Shown one piece after another: positions 6,753-13,683 of a stretch of DNA of 41,080 bases. Origin of the DNA: an uncultured Oscillospiraceae bacterium (lineage in GTDB: Bacteria > Bacillota > Clostridia > Oscillospirales > Oscillospiraceae); assembly GCA_944385395.1 (NCBI GenBank), contig CALWXA010000035.1, positions 1-41,080 on the forward strand, read 5' to 3'. A program made the position numbers and the translations under genes. Position 1 is the first letter of the stretch, and each line of letters starts with the position of its first letter. The notes under the pieces were generated by a model. The model was not told the origin of the DNA. It saw only the letters and a program-made list of their open reading frames with translations, and ran no database searches.

Positions 6753-8168
6753 ATGCGCAAAACAAAAATCATCTGCACCATCGGGCCTGCCTGCAACAAT
6801 GAGGAGATACTGACCGCCATGTGCCGCAGCGGCATGAATGTGGCACGGCTGAACTTCTCCCACGGTTCCCATGCAGAGCACCTGAAAAACATAGACCTCA
6901 TCAAACGCGTCCGGGATAAGCTGAATCTGCCCATTGCCATCATGCTGGACACCAAGGGACCGGAATACCGGATCAAGACGTTCCAAAACGGGAAGATCCA
7001 TCTGGCTCCCGGTGATCCCTTTACCTTTACCACCCAGGATATCGTGGGCGATGAGACCCGTGTGGCGGTAAATTATCCCCACCTGATGGAGGAACTGCAG
7101 CCCGGCGATACTATTTTGCTCAATAACGGCCTCCTTTCCTTCCAGGTAGAAGAGGTCCGTGAAACCGAGGCGCTGTGCCGCGTAGTGGCCGGCGGCGATC
7201 TCTCGGACCGCAAGAGCATGAACTTCCCCAACAAGGTGCTGCGGCATGAGTTCCTCAGTCAGCAGGACCGGGAGGACATCCTCTTCGGCATCGAAAACGG
7301 CGTGGACTTCATTGCCGCATCCTTTGTTTCCACCCGGGAAGACGTGGCGGCCATCCGGCAGCTGCTGGACGAGAATGGCGGCGGGGACATCGGCATCATT
7401 GCCAAGATCGAAAACCGCTCCGGCGTCAATGAGATCGAAGCCATCTGCCAGGTGGCCGACGGTATCATGGTGGCCCGGGGCGATCTGGGCGTGGAGATCC
7501 CCTATGTGGAACTGCCGGCCATCCAGAAGTACCTGATCCGGAAATGCCGGATGCTGGGCAAGCGGGTCATCACCGCCACGGAGATGCTGGAATCCATGAT
7601 CCACAACCCCCGTCCCACCCGGGCGGAGATTTCCGACGTGGCCAACGCCGTGTATGACGGCACCTCTGCTATCATGCTCTCCGGCGAGACGGCGGCGGGC
7701 AAGTATCCGGCGGAGGCGGTGCGGAATATGGCGGAGATCGCCGCCTATACCGAGGAGCACATCGACTATAGGCGCCGGTTCCATAACACGGAGTTCCAGA
7801 TGAAAAACACCCTGGATGCCATCTCCCACGCCACCTGCGCCATGGCCATCGATGTGGGGGCCAAGTGCATCGTGGTCAGCTCCATCACCGGACGCACCGC
7901 CCGGATGGTGAGCCGTTTCCGGTGTCCTATGGACATCATCGGCACCACCACCGACCGGCGGGTCTGGCGGCAGCTGAACCTCAGCTGGGGTGTGACGCCC
8001 ATCCTCAGTGAGAAGTATCCCTCCCTGGATGTGGTGTTTTACCAGGCCATGCGCCAGGCCAAGGAAGTGCTGCAGCTGGAGCAGGGCGACAATGTGGTCC
8101 TCACCGGCGGGCGCATCGACGCAGGCCCCGGCAGCACCAACACCATCAAGGTGGAGACGGTGGACTGA
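6753..8168 (+). CDS. pyk: pyruvate kinase
   Basis: A 471-residue cytoplasmic glycolytic enzyme that transfers phosphate from PEP to ADP. The N-terminus RKTKIICTIGPACNNEEIL and NVARLNFSHGSH are typical. Residues around LDTKGPEYR bind metal and phosphate. IIAKIENRSGVNE carries the catalytic lysine, and ITATEMLESMIHNPRPTRAE with GTSAIMLSGETAAGKYP are the active-site signature. The B domain lies between. It stops after the normal C domain (GSTNTIKVETVD) and lacks the PEP-utiliser-like extension found in Bacillus enzymes. Start at 6753 is supported by GGAGAG upstream and by alignment of the N-terminus. It has its own promoter and terminator. Confidence 0.97.
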   Translation: MRKTKIICTIGPACNNEEILTAMCRSGMNVARLNFSHGSHAEHLKNIDLIKRVRDKLNLPIAIMLDTKGPEYRIKTFQNGKIHLAPGDPFTFTTQDIVGDETRVAVNYPHLMEELQPGDTILLNNGLLSFQVEEVRETEALCRVVAGGDLSDRKSMNFPNKVLRHEFLSQQDREDILFGIENGVDFIAASFVSTREDVAAIRQLLDENGGGDIGIIAKIENRSGVNEIEAICQVADGIMVARGDLGVEIPYVELPAIQKYLIRKCRMLGKRVITATEMLESMIHNPRPTRAEISDVANAVYDGTSAIMLSGETAAGKYPAEAVRNMAEIAAYTEEHIDYRRRFHNTEFQMKNTLDAISHATCAMAIDVGAKCIVVSSITGRTARMVSRFRCPMDIIGTTTDRRVWRQLNLSWGVTPILSEKYPSLDVVFYQAMRQAKEVLQLEQGDNVVLTGGRIDAGPGSTNTIKVETVD

Positions 8169-8183
8169 CAACGACATACAAGG

Positions 8184-8212
8184 ATCCCCCGGACAGCATC
8201 TGTCCGGGGGAT
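8184..8212 (+). terminator. intrinsic terminator after pyk
   Basis: ATCCCCCGGACA (8184-8195), loop GCATC, TGTCCGGGGGAT (8201-8212), followed by TTT. Confidence 0.8.
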
Positions 8213-8241
8213 TTTGGCGTGAAGCAGGGAAGGAAAGACGC

Positions 8242-8270
8242 TTTACAAGTCGCTGGAAAAGCGATATACT
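8242..8270 (+). promoter_or_regulatory. sigma-A promoter of the MATE transporter
   Basis: TTTACA at 8242-8247, 17-bp spacer, TATACT at 8265-8270, about 32 bases before the start codon. Confidence 0.75.
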
Positions 8271-8302
8271 GATAAGGCTTTGGCAAAGGAGGAGGGAAAG
8301 AC

Positions 8303-9673
8303 ATGCGCACCCACACCAACGACCTGGGACGGGACCACGTACCCACCCTGGTGCTGCGTCTGGCCATTCCCACCATGCTGGCACAACTGGTGAATGTGCT
8401 CTACAGCATTGTGGACCGTATCTATATCGGCAACATCCCGGAAGTGGGCAAGCTGGCCTTGGCCGGCGTAGGGGTCTGCGGCCCCATCGTGACGCTGTTG
8501 GGCTCTTTCGCCTCGCTGGTAGGGCTGGGCGGTTCTCCCATCATGGCCATGCGCATGGGCGCCGGGCGAAAAGAAGAGGCCCAGCGGATCCTCAACACTT
8601 GTTTTTTGCTGCTGCTGATGCTGTCGGTGGTGCTTACCGGCGGCTTCCTGCTGGCCAAGGACCATCTGCTGCAGTGGTTCGGCACCAGCCCCAGCACTTT
8701 TGGATATGCCGATACGTATCTCACCATCTACACCGCCGGTACCATATTCGCCCTGATGGCTACCGGTATGAGCAGCTTTCTCATCTGCCAGGGGTTTTCC
8801 GGCCTGGGTATGGCCACGGTGACGTTGGGTGCAGTGCTGAATATCGTGCTGGATCCGGTGTTCATCTTCCTGCTGGACATGGGGGTAGCGGGAGCTGCAG
8901 TGGCTACCGTGATCTCTCAGTTGGCCTCCTGCCTCTTCGTGCTGCTGACTTTGCGGCGCAAGTCCATGCCGGTGCCCCTGGGCATCCATGGATTTGACCG
9001 GCATGTGGTGGGCCGGGTACTGGCATTTGGCCTTTCGCCCTTCCTCATCATTGCCACCGACAGCATTCTGCTGATCGTCCTCAACACCGTGCTGCAGCAC
9101 TACGGCGGACCGGGACTGGGGGATACCCTGGTGACCTGTGCCACCATCGTGCAGAGCTATCTGCTGCTCATCACCATGCCCATGGGCGGTATGACCCTGG
9201 GTACCCAGCCGGTGGTGAGCTTCAACTACGGAGCTGGAAAGCCGGACCGGATCCGGCAGGCTCTGAAAACCATTGTGGGTCTGTGCCTGCTGTTCTGCGC
9301 CATTATGATGATACTGACCCACACCGTGTCCCAGTACTTTGTGGCGCTGTTTACCGATGACGGGGAGATCATTGCCCGCAGCGTGGGGTATATCAAGATC
9401 TTTACCGCCATGATCCTGCCCCTGGCAGTACAGTATCCGCTGGTGGACGAGGCCACGGCCCTGGGAAGGGTGCGGCTGGCCCTGTTCTGTTCACTGTTCC
9501 GCAAGACCATTTACCTGCTGGCCTTGCTGCTGCTGCCGGCGCTGGTGTATGTGGAGGCTACCTTCTGGTCTGAACCCATTGCCGACGTCATTGCCGCCAC
9601 GGTGACCACCATCCTCTTCCTGCGGATGCTGCCCCGCGCCCTGCGGCAATGTGAAGCCGCTCCTACCATATAA
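8303..9673 (+). CDS. MATE-family efflux transporter
   Basis: A 456-residue membrane protein with the two-fold six-helix repeat expected for multidrug and toxic compound extrusion transporters. The N-terminal half has LAIPTMLAQLVNVLYSIVDRIYIGNIP and the G/A-rich LGSFASLVGLGGSPIMAMRMGAGRKEEA. The second half repeats this pattern as MPMGGMTLGTQPVVSFNYGAGKPDRI, both typical of the DinF/NorM fold. It should export cationic or other small compounds by ion exchange; the substrate is unknown. GGAGGAGGG lies just upstream of the start at 8303. It stands alone between a promoter and a strong terminator. Confidence 0.93.
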   Translation: MRTHTNDLGRDHVPTLVLRLAIPTMLAQLVNVLYSIVDRIYIGNIPEVGKLALAGVGVCGPIVTLLGSFASLVGLGGSPIMAMRMGAGRKEEAQRILNTCFLLLLMLSVVLTGGFLLAKDHLLQWFGTSPSTFGYADTYLTIYTAGTIFALMATGMSSFLICQGFSGLGMATVTLGAVLNIVLDPVFIFLLDMGVAGAAVATVISQLASCLFVLLTLRRKSMPVPLGIHGFDRHVVGRVLAFGLSPFLIIATDSILLIVLNTVLQHYGGPGLGDTLVTCATIVQSYLLLITMPMGGMTLGTQPVVSFNYGAGKPDRIRQALKTIVGLCLLFCAIMMILTHTVSQYFVALFTDDGEIIARSVGYIKIFTAMILPLAVQYPLVDEATALGRVRLALFCSLFRKTIYLLALLLLPALVYVEATFWSEPIADVIAATVTTILFLRMLPRALRQCEAAPTI

Positions 9674-9678
9674 CAATA

Positions 9679-9714
9679 GAGCACCCGCCGCTTACTGCGG
9701 CGGGTGCTCGTTTT
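9679..9714. terminator. intrinsic terminator between MATE gene and convergent GntR gene
   Basis: GAGCACCCGCCGC (9679-9691), loop TTACT, GCGGCGGGTGCTC (9697-9709), then GTTTTT. The 13-bp stem is perfect and may also serve the convergent minus-strand gene. Confidence 0.9.
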
Positions 9715-10440
9715 TCAGGACTGTTCCGTAGGATGCTTCAGGGCGGAAGGGGCCAGGATCAGGGTCAGAAGCCCCACGGCCTTCTGGGTATCCTTTCGAT
9801 CCAATGCGTCCACCAGACGCATATGGTTCCGGGCGCTGGTAAGCTGTCCGGTCTCCGTTTCCTGAATGAAGGTGCTGATGTTTTCCCGGATGCATTTGAG
9901 AAACAGGCTCTGGATGCTGGCGTACATCATCTCATAGAGCTTGTTGTTGGTGCATAGGCTCAGCTGGTAGTGAAAGTCATAGTCCCGCTGGACAAATTCG
10001 TCCAGATCGCCCCGGGCGGCGGCTTCACACAAAAGCTCCCCGCACCGCCGCAGCCGGACCAGCTGCTCCGGCGTGGCCCGGACCACCGCCAGGCGGACGC
10101 AGCTGCGCTCCATGTCTGTGCGGAACTCGTGGAGGTCGGCGCCGATGGTATCCCGGGCGGCCAGCACATCCCCCAGATCCGTGAGGTTGGAAAAGCTCAG
10201 CTCCCGGACGAAGCTGCCTTCGCCCACCCGGATCTCCACAATACCCATGTTGCTCAGCCGCTGCAGCGCCGAACGCACCGAGTTGCGGCTGACCCCGTAG
10301 AGCTGGGCAAGCTGATGCTCCGAGGGCAGCTTGTCCCCGGCGGTGAACTCCCCGTCCACCAGGATCCGCCGCTTCAGGTCTCCAAACACCTGCTGTGTCA
10401 CGCTGGATCGCCGGATCTTCTGTACCGTGGAACTGTCCAT
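9715..10440 (-). CDS. GntR-family (FadR/FCD-type) transcriptional regulator
   Basis: A 241-residue regulator with an N-terminal winged helix-turn-helix (about residues 12-75: VFGDLKRRILVDGEFTAGDKLPSEHQLAQLYGVSRNSVRSALQRLSNMG segment, broken here as PSEHQLAQLYGVSRNSVR) and a C-terminal all-helical FCD ligand domain (about 90-220). In FCD proteins a metal and an organic acid effector bind in that domain; here RDYDFHYQLSL supplies the conserved Asp-x-x-x-His pair. It is divergent from the enolase-superfamily gene, whose promoter carries a matching palindrome, so it is probably its repressor. The start at MDSSTVQK is set by AAAGGAG about ten bases upstream; longer in-frame starts run into the shared promoter region. 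Confidence 0.93.
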   Translation of the reverse strand: MDSSTVQKIRRSSVTQQVFGDLKRRILVDGEFTAGDKLPSEHQLAQLYGVSRNSVRSALQRLSNMGIVEIRVGEGSFVRELSFSNLTDLGDVLAARDTIGADLHEFRTDMERSCVRLAVVRATPEQLVRLRRCGELLCEAAARGDLDEFVQRDYDFHYQLSLCTNNKLYEMMYASIQSLFLKCIRENISTFIQETETGQLTSARNHMRLVDALDRKDTQKAVGLLTLILAPSALKHPTEQS

Positions 10441-10528
10441 AGCCCGGTCTCCTTTCCAATGTTTTTCACCATTATAGCACACCTCCTGCCGCCGTGTCAT
10501 CCAATTTCCCGGCGGGAGAAATCCGGCA

Positions 10529-10557
10529 TTGACACAGGGTGGCGGGCTTGCTACAAT
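10529..10557 (+). promoter_or_regulatory. sigma-A promoter of the enolase-superfamily gene
   Basis: TTGACA at 10529-10534 (perfect), 17-bp spacer, TACAAT at 10552-10557. Transcription would start near 10564. Confidence 0.88.
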
Positions 10558-10568
10558 GAGGCTGTAGG

Positions 10569-10579
10569 TTGTCCTACAA
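10569..10579. promoter_or_regulatory. candidate FCD/GntR operator
   Basis: TTGTCCTACAA is a perfect palindrome around its centre base pair and fits the FadR-subfamily pattern TnGT-N3-ACnA. It begins about five bases after the predicted transcription start, where a bound repressor would block initiation. It also overlaps a second inverted repeat, TGTAGG-N4-CCTACA. Confidence 0.7.
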
Positions 10580-10643
10580 CATACGGAATAAAGGAAACAG
10601 TCGCTGCACATACAGCAGCATGGAAAAAGGAAGGAGCGGCGGT

Positions 10644-11843
10644 ATGAAGATCACCAGCGTGGATATCATCAAGCTATTCAAGAAGCCCAGTGAACAGTGT
10701 GAGATCGGCGTGGCGGGGCCCTGGCATCCCATCATTGTGCGAGTCAATACGGATGAGGGGATCTACGGCTACGGCGAGATCGGCCTGGCCTACGGCATCG
10801 CCCAGAACGCCGGGTATGGCATGGGTATTGACTTTGCCAAGTGCATCATCGGCATGGATCCGCTGGGCAGTGAGGCCATCTGGAACAAGCTTCACCGCCA
10901 GACCTTCTGGGGCATGGGCAACGGCGGCGTCATCATGGCGGGCATCTCCGGTATCGACATCGCCCTGTGGGATATCAAGGGCAAGTACTACAACGCACCG
11001 GTATATCAGCTGCTGGGCGGCAAGACCAACAGCCGCCTGCGCACCTATGCCAGCCAGCTGCAGTTTGACTGGGGTCTGGTGGCCCGGAACCTCAGCGATC
11101 CGGCGGATTATGCCGAGGCTACCCGGAAGGCCATGGCCGACGGCTTTGACTGTGTGAAGGTGGACCCCATCGCCTATGATGAGCACGGCGTATGGTACGG
11201 ACGGAACAACCGGGGCATCCTGCAGCGGGATCAGATCAAGATGGCGGTGGATCGTGTGGCGGCCATGCGGGAGGCCGGCGGCCCGGACCTGGACATCATC
11301 ATCGAGCTCCACGCCCTTACCGACACCAATACATCCATCCAGCTGGGCCAGGAGCTGGAGAAGTTCAACTGCTTCTACTATGAGGAGCCTACCTCGCCCA
11401 TGAATCCGGCCCTGTTCCGGGAGATCTCCGCCAAGGTGAAGATCCCCCTGGCCACCGGTGAGCGGGTCTACAGCCGCTGGGGCTACCGGCCCTTCCTGGA
11501 GGACCGTTCCATTCAGGTGATCCAGCCGGATCTGTGCAACACCGGCGGCATCACCGAGGGCAAGAAGATCTGCGACATGGCCCATGTCTACGACATCGGC
11601 GTGCAGGGGCACTGCTGCGGCTCTCCCATCTCCACCGCTGCCACGCTGCAGCTGGAGGCGGTGATCCCCAACTTCGTAATCCATGAGCTCCACGCCAGCG
11701 CCCTGCTGCCGGACAATATCGCCACCTGCAAGTACAACTATGTGCCCAAGGACGGCTACTATGAGATCCCGGAACTGCCGGGCATCGGTCAGGAACTGAC
11801 AGAGGAAGCCCTGGCCAACAGCGACATCATCACCATTCGATAA
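10644..11843 (+). CDS. mandelate racemase/muconate lactonizing enzyme family protein, galactonate-dehydratase-like
   Basis: A 399-residue enolase-superfamily protein: an N-terminal capping domain (about 1-125) and a TIM barrel. Metal ligands can be assigned as Glu in IIIELHALTD, Glu in YYEEPTSP and Glu in LATGERVYSR; the His in IELHA and the later His in GVQGHCCGSPIS match the general acid/base pattern of D-galactonate dehydratase (DgoD). It probably abstracts the proton alpha to a sugar-acid carboxylate and eliminates water, but the substrate is not fixed by sequence; other acid-sugar dehydratases are possible. Start at MKITSVDI with AAGGAGCGG upstream. It is a single-gene unit divergent from the GntR repressor, with no aldolase or kinase beside it. 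Confidence 0.88.
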   Translation: MKITSVDIIKLFKKPSEQCEIGVAGPWHPIIVRVNTDEGIYGYGEIGLAYGIAQNAGYGMGIDFAKCIIGMDPLGSEAIWNKLHRQTFWGMGNGGVIMAGISGIDIALWDIKGKYYNAPVYQLLGGKTNSRLRTYASQLQFDWGLVARNLSDPADYAEATRKAMADGFDCVKVDPIAYDEHGVWYGRNNRGILQRDQIKMAVDRVAAMREAGGPDLDIIIELHALTDTNTSIQLGQELEKFNCFYYEEPTSPMNPALFREISAKVKIPLATGERVYSRWGYRPFLEDRSIQVIQPDLCNTGGITEGKKICDMAHVYDIGVQGHCCGSPISTAATLQLEAVIPNFVIHELHASALLPDNIATCKYNYVPKDGYYEIPELPGIGQELTEEALANSDIITIR

Positions 11844-11854
11844 AGCATGCGGAG

Positions 11855-11889
11855 ACTGCCCGGCGGGAGAATTTTTCTCGCCGGGCAGT
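11855..11889 (+). terminator. hairpin after the enolase-superfamily gene
   Basis: ACTGCCCGGC pairs with GCCGGGCAGT, with an inner AGAA/TTCT extension and a two-base bulge. There is no U-run after the stem, so it is a weak terminator candidate. Confidence 0.6.
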
Positions 11890-11902
11890 ATCACATTCCT
11901 GC

Positions 11903-11931
11903 TTGCGGAGAGGGGAGCTTTTCCGTATAAT
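11903..11931 (+). promoter_or_regulatory. sigma-A promoter of the sigma-54 activator gene
   Basis: TTGCGG at 11903-11908, 17-bp spacer, perfect TATAAT at 11926-11931, giving a leader of about 30 bases. Confidence 0.75.
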
Positions 11932-11967
11932 AGGGGCAAGATTTGCGGCAGAAGGAGAAGCGGGCCT

Positions 11968-13395
11968 ATGTCAAAAGATACCTTTTGGAGTCCCTCAGGC
12001 GGAAAAAACAACCGGATCTTCACCAGCCTGCAGGAGGCCTATGATAAGCTGCAATGCATCGTGGACAATTCCTACGACGGCATATATATCACCGATGGCA
12101 ATGCCAACACCCAATGGGTGAATCCTGCGTATCTGTCCATCAGCGGCCTGACGGAAGAGGATGTACTGGGCAAGAACATGTGGGATCTGGAGCGGGAAGG
12201 GATCATCAGCCGCTCCGGCACCCTGCTGGCCATCGCTCAGCGTAAGGCGGTGACCCTGCAGCAGACTTTCCGGACCGGAAAGCGGGCTCTCATCACCAGC
12301 ACCCCCAGCTTTGATGACTACGGTGATATCATGATGGTGGTCACCAATGTCCGGGATATGACGGAATTCTACGCCCTTCAGGAAAAGTACCAGGAGGCCC
12401 AGGAGCGCTACAGCACCGAGATCGAGCTGGCCCGCAAGCAGGTGCTGGAAGGGGCCGACCTCATTGCTGCCGATCCCAATACCCTGTCGGTGCTGCGTCT
12501 GGTGGAGCGGGTGGCCATTCTGGATACCACCGTACTGCTTACCGGCGAGACCGGCGTGGGCAAGGAAAAATTCGCCCGCTACATCTATAAAAACAGCGCC
12601 CGGCGGGAAGAGCGGTTCATCACCGTCAACTGCGGGGCGATTCCCCCCAACCTGGTGGAAAGCGAACTGTTCGGCTATGAAAAAGGTGCCTTTACCGGCG
12701 CCGTCCGGGACAAGATGGGCCTTTTTGAGCTGGCCCACCGGGGCACCATCTTTCTCGATGAGATCGGCGAGCTGCCTCTGGAGATGCAGGTGAAGCTGCT
12801 GCGGGTGCTGCAGGAGCGCCAGATCCAGCGGGTAGGCGGCACCAAGCCGGTGCCGGTGGACGTGCGGGTCATCGCCGCCACCAACCGGGATCTGGGAGAG
12901 ATGGTCCGCAGCAAGAATTTCCGGGAGGATCTATTCTACCGTCTCAATGTGGTGCCCATCACCATCCCGCCCCTGCGGGAGCGCCGGGGGGATATCGTTC
13001 CCTTTGCCGACGCTTTCCTGGAAGAGCTGAACAGGAAGTACGGCTTCAAAAAGGAATTCACCACCTCCGCCCTTCAGGCTATGGAGGAATACAACTGGCC
13101 CGGCAACGTTCGGGAACTGAAAAACGTGGTGGAGCGGGTGGTGATCCTGTCCACGGAGGACAAGATCTGCGCCACGGATCTGCCCTTCTGCTCCCAATGG
13201 TCCCCCATTGGCCATCCTGTCCTGCGGGATGAGCCCATCGACCTGAAGCTGGAAGTGGCCCGGTTTGAGGACCACTACATCCGCCAGGCCTATGAAAAGT
13301 ATGGCAACGTCCGGGACGCTGCTGCCAGCCTGGGGATGGACTCCTCCACCTTCGTCCGCAAACGGCAGAAATACCAACAGTTGCTGCAAAAATGA
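11968..13395 (+). CDS. sigma-54-dependent transcriptional activator (PAS-AAA+-HTH)
   Basis: A 475-residue enhancer-binding protein. Residues about 28-135 form a PAS sensor (IVDNSYDGIYITDGNANTQW, then VNPAYLSISG). A coiled linker follows, then the AAA+ domain (about 165-400) with Walker A GETGVGKEK near 193, the GAFTGA loop at 240-245 that contacts sigma-54, Walker B TIFLDEIGELP, and the arginine-containing ReDLFYRLNV region. The C-terminus has a Fis-type HTH (VRDAAASLGMDSSTFVRKRQKY). The activator most likely binds the palindromes just downstream of its own gene and drives the -24/-12 promoter at 13565. No receiver domain is present, so a small molecule bound by PAS is the likely signal. AGAAGGAGA precedes the start. 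Confidence 0.96.
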   Translation: MSKDTFWSPSGGKNNRIFTSLQEAYDKLQCIVDNSYDGIYITDGNANTQWVNPAYLSISGLTEEDVLGKNMWDLEREGIISRSGTLLAIAQRKAVTLQQTFRTGKRALITSTPSFDDYGDIMMVVTNVRDMTEFYALQEKYQEAQERYSTEIELARKQVLEGADLIAADPNTLSVLRLVERVAILDTTVLLTGETGVGKEKFARYIYKNSARREERFITVNCGAIPPNLVESELFGYEKGAFTGAVRDKMGLFELAHRGTIFLDEIGELPLEMQVKLLRVLQERQIQRVGGTKPVPVDVRVIAATNRDLGEMVRSKNFREDLFYRLNVVPITIPPLRERRGDIVPFADAFLEELNRKYGFKKEFTTSALQAMEEYNWPGNVRELKNVVERVVILSTEDKICATDLPFCSQWSPIGHPVLRDEPIDLKLEVARFEDHYIRQAYEKYGNVRDAAASLGMDSSTFVRKRQKYQQLLQK

Positions 13396-13398
13396 AAC
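13383..13398. promoter_or_regulatory. candidate activator half-site A
   Basis: GCTGCA-N4-TGAAAC: the left half equals the two palindromes downstream; the right half matches at four of six bases. It overlaps the activator stop codon, 18 bp from site B. Confidence 0.45.
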
Positions 13399-13400
13399 AT

Positions 13401-13416
13401 GCTGCAAAATTGCAGC
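13401..13416. promoter_or_regulatory. candidate sigma-54 activator site B
   Basis: Perfect dyad GCTGCA-N4-TGCAGC centred at 13408.5, about 183 bp upstream of the predicted start at the sigma-54 promoter. Confidence 0.7.
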
Positions 13417-13465
13417 GATTGTCAATTTTTTACCAAATAAAGCGCATCAGAAAAATGCCTGGCCT

Positions 13466-13517
13466 GCATCCCCCTGGGATATTGCTGCAAAAATGCAGCA
13501 ATATCCCAGGGGGATGC
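13466..13517. repeat. 52-bp inverted repeat with perfect 24-bp arms
   Basis: The left arm (13466-13489, starting GCATCCCCCTGGG) is an exact reverse complement of the right arm (13494-13517), with a four-base AAAA centre. Its core is activator site C. There is no T-run after it, so it is not a standard terminator, though an RNA copy would fold strongly. Confidence 0.85.
13484..13499. promoter_or_regulatory. candidate sigma-54 activator site C
   Basis: Perfect dyad GCTGCA-N4-TGCAGC centred at 13491.5, 83 bp (about eight helical turns) from site B and about 100 bp upstream of the predicted start. This is the normal distance for an enhancer-binding protein. Confidence 0.72.
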
Positions 13518-13564
13518 CCCATAAGAAGGGCCGAAAGAAGGGGAAAAAGCGGGAATATCGAAAG

Positions 13565-13581
13565 TTGGCACGGGTCTTGCA
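13565..13581 (+). promoter_or_regulatory. sigma-54 (-24/-12) promoter of the 4-hydroxybutyrate operon
   Basis: TTGGCACG at 13565-13572, four bases, TTGCA at 13577-13581: this matches the consensus TTGGCACG-N4-TTGCW at all fixed positions, with the GG and GC pairs ten bases apart. Transcription should begin near 13592. The activator gene and rpoN are both in the window. Confidence 0.92.
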
Positions 13582-13683
13582 TTATAAAAGGGGCAGAGAA
13601 CCTGAGTTTCGGAAGGAGGCCTGTAGGGCGGTTTCCGGATGGAGACAGGGGATCAGAGGAAAATCAGAGAGAGAGGTGTCATC

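Noticed and set aside
6660-8384. 574-residue minus-strand frame over pyk
   Set aside because: Antisense to a complete pyruvate kinase; no domain motifs and shadow-type composition.
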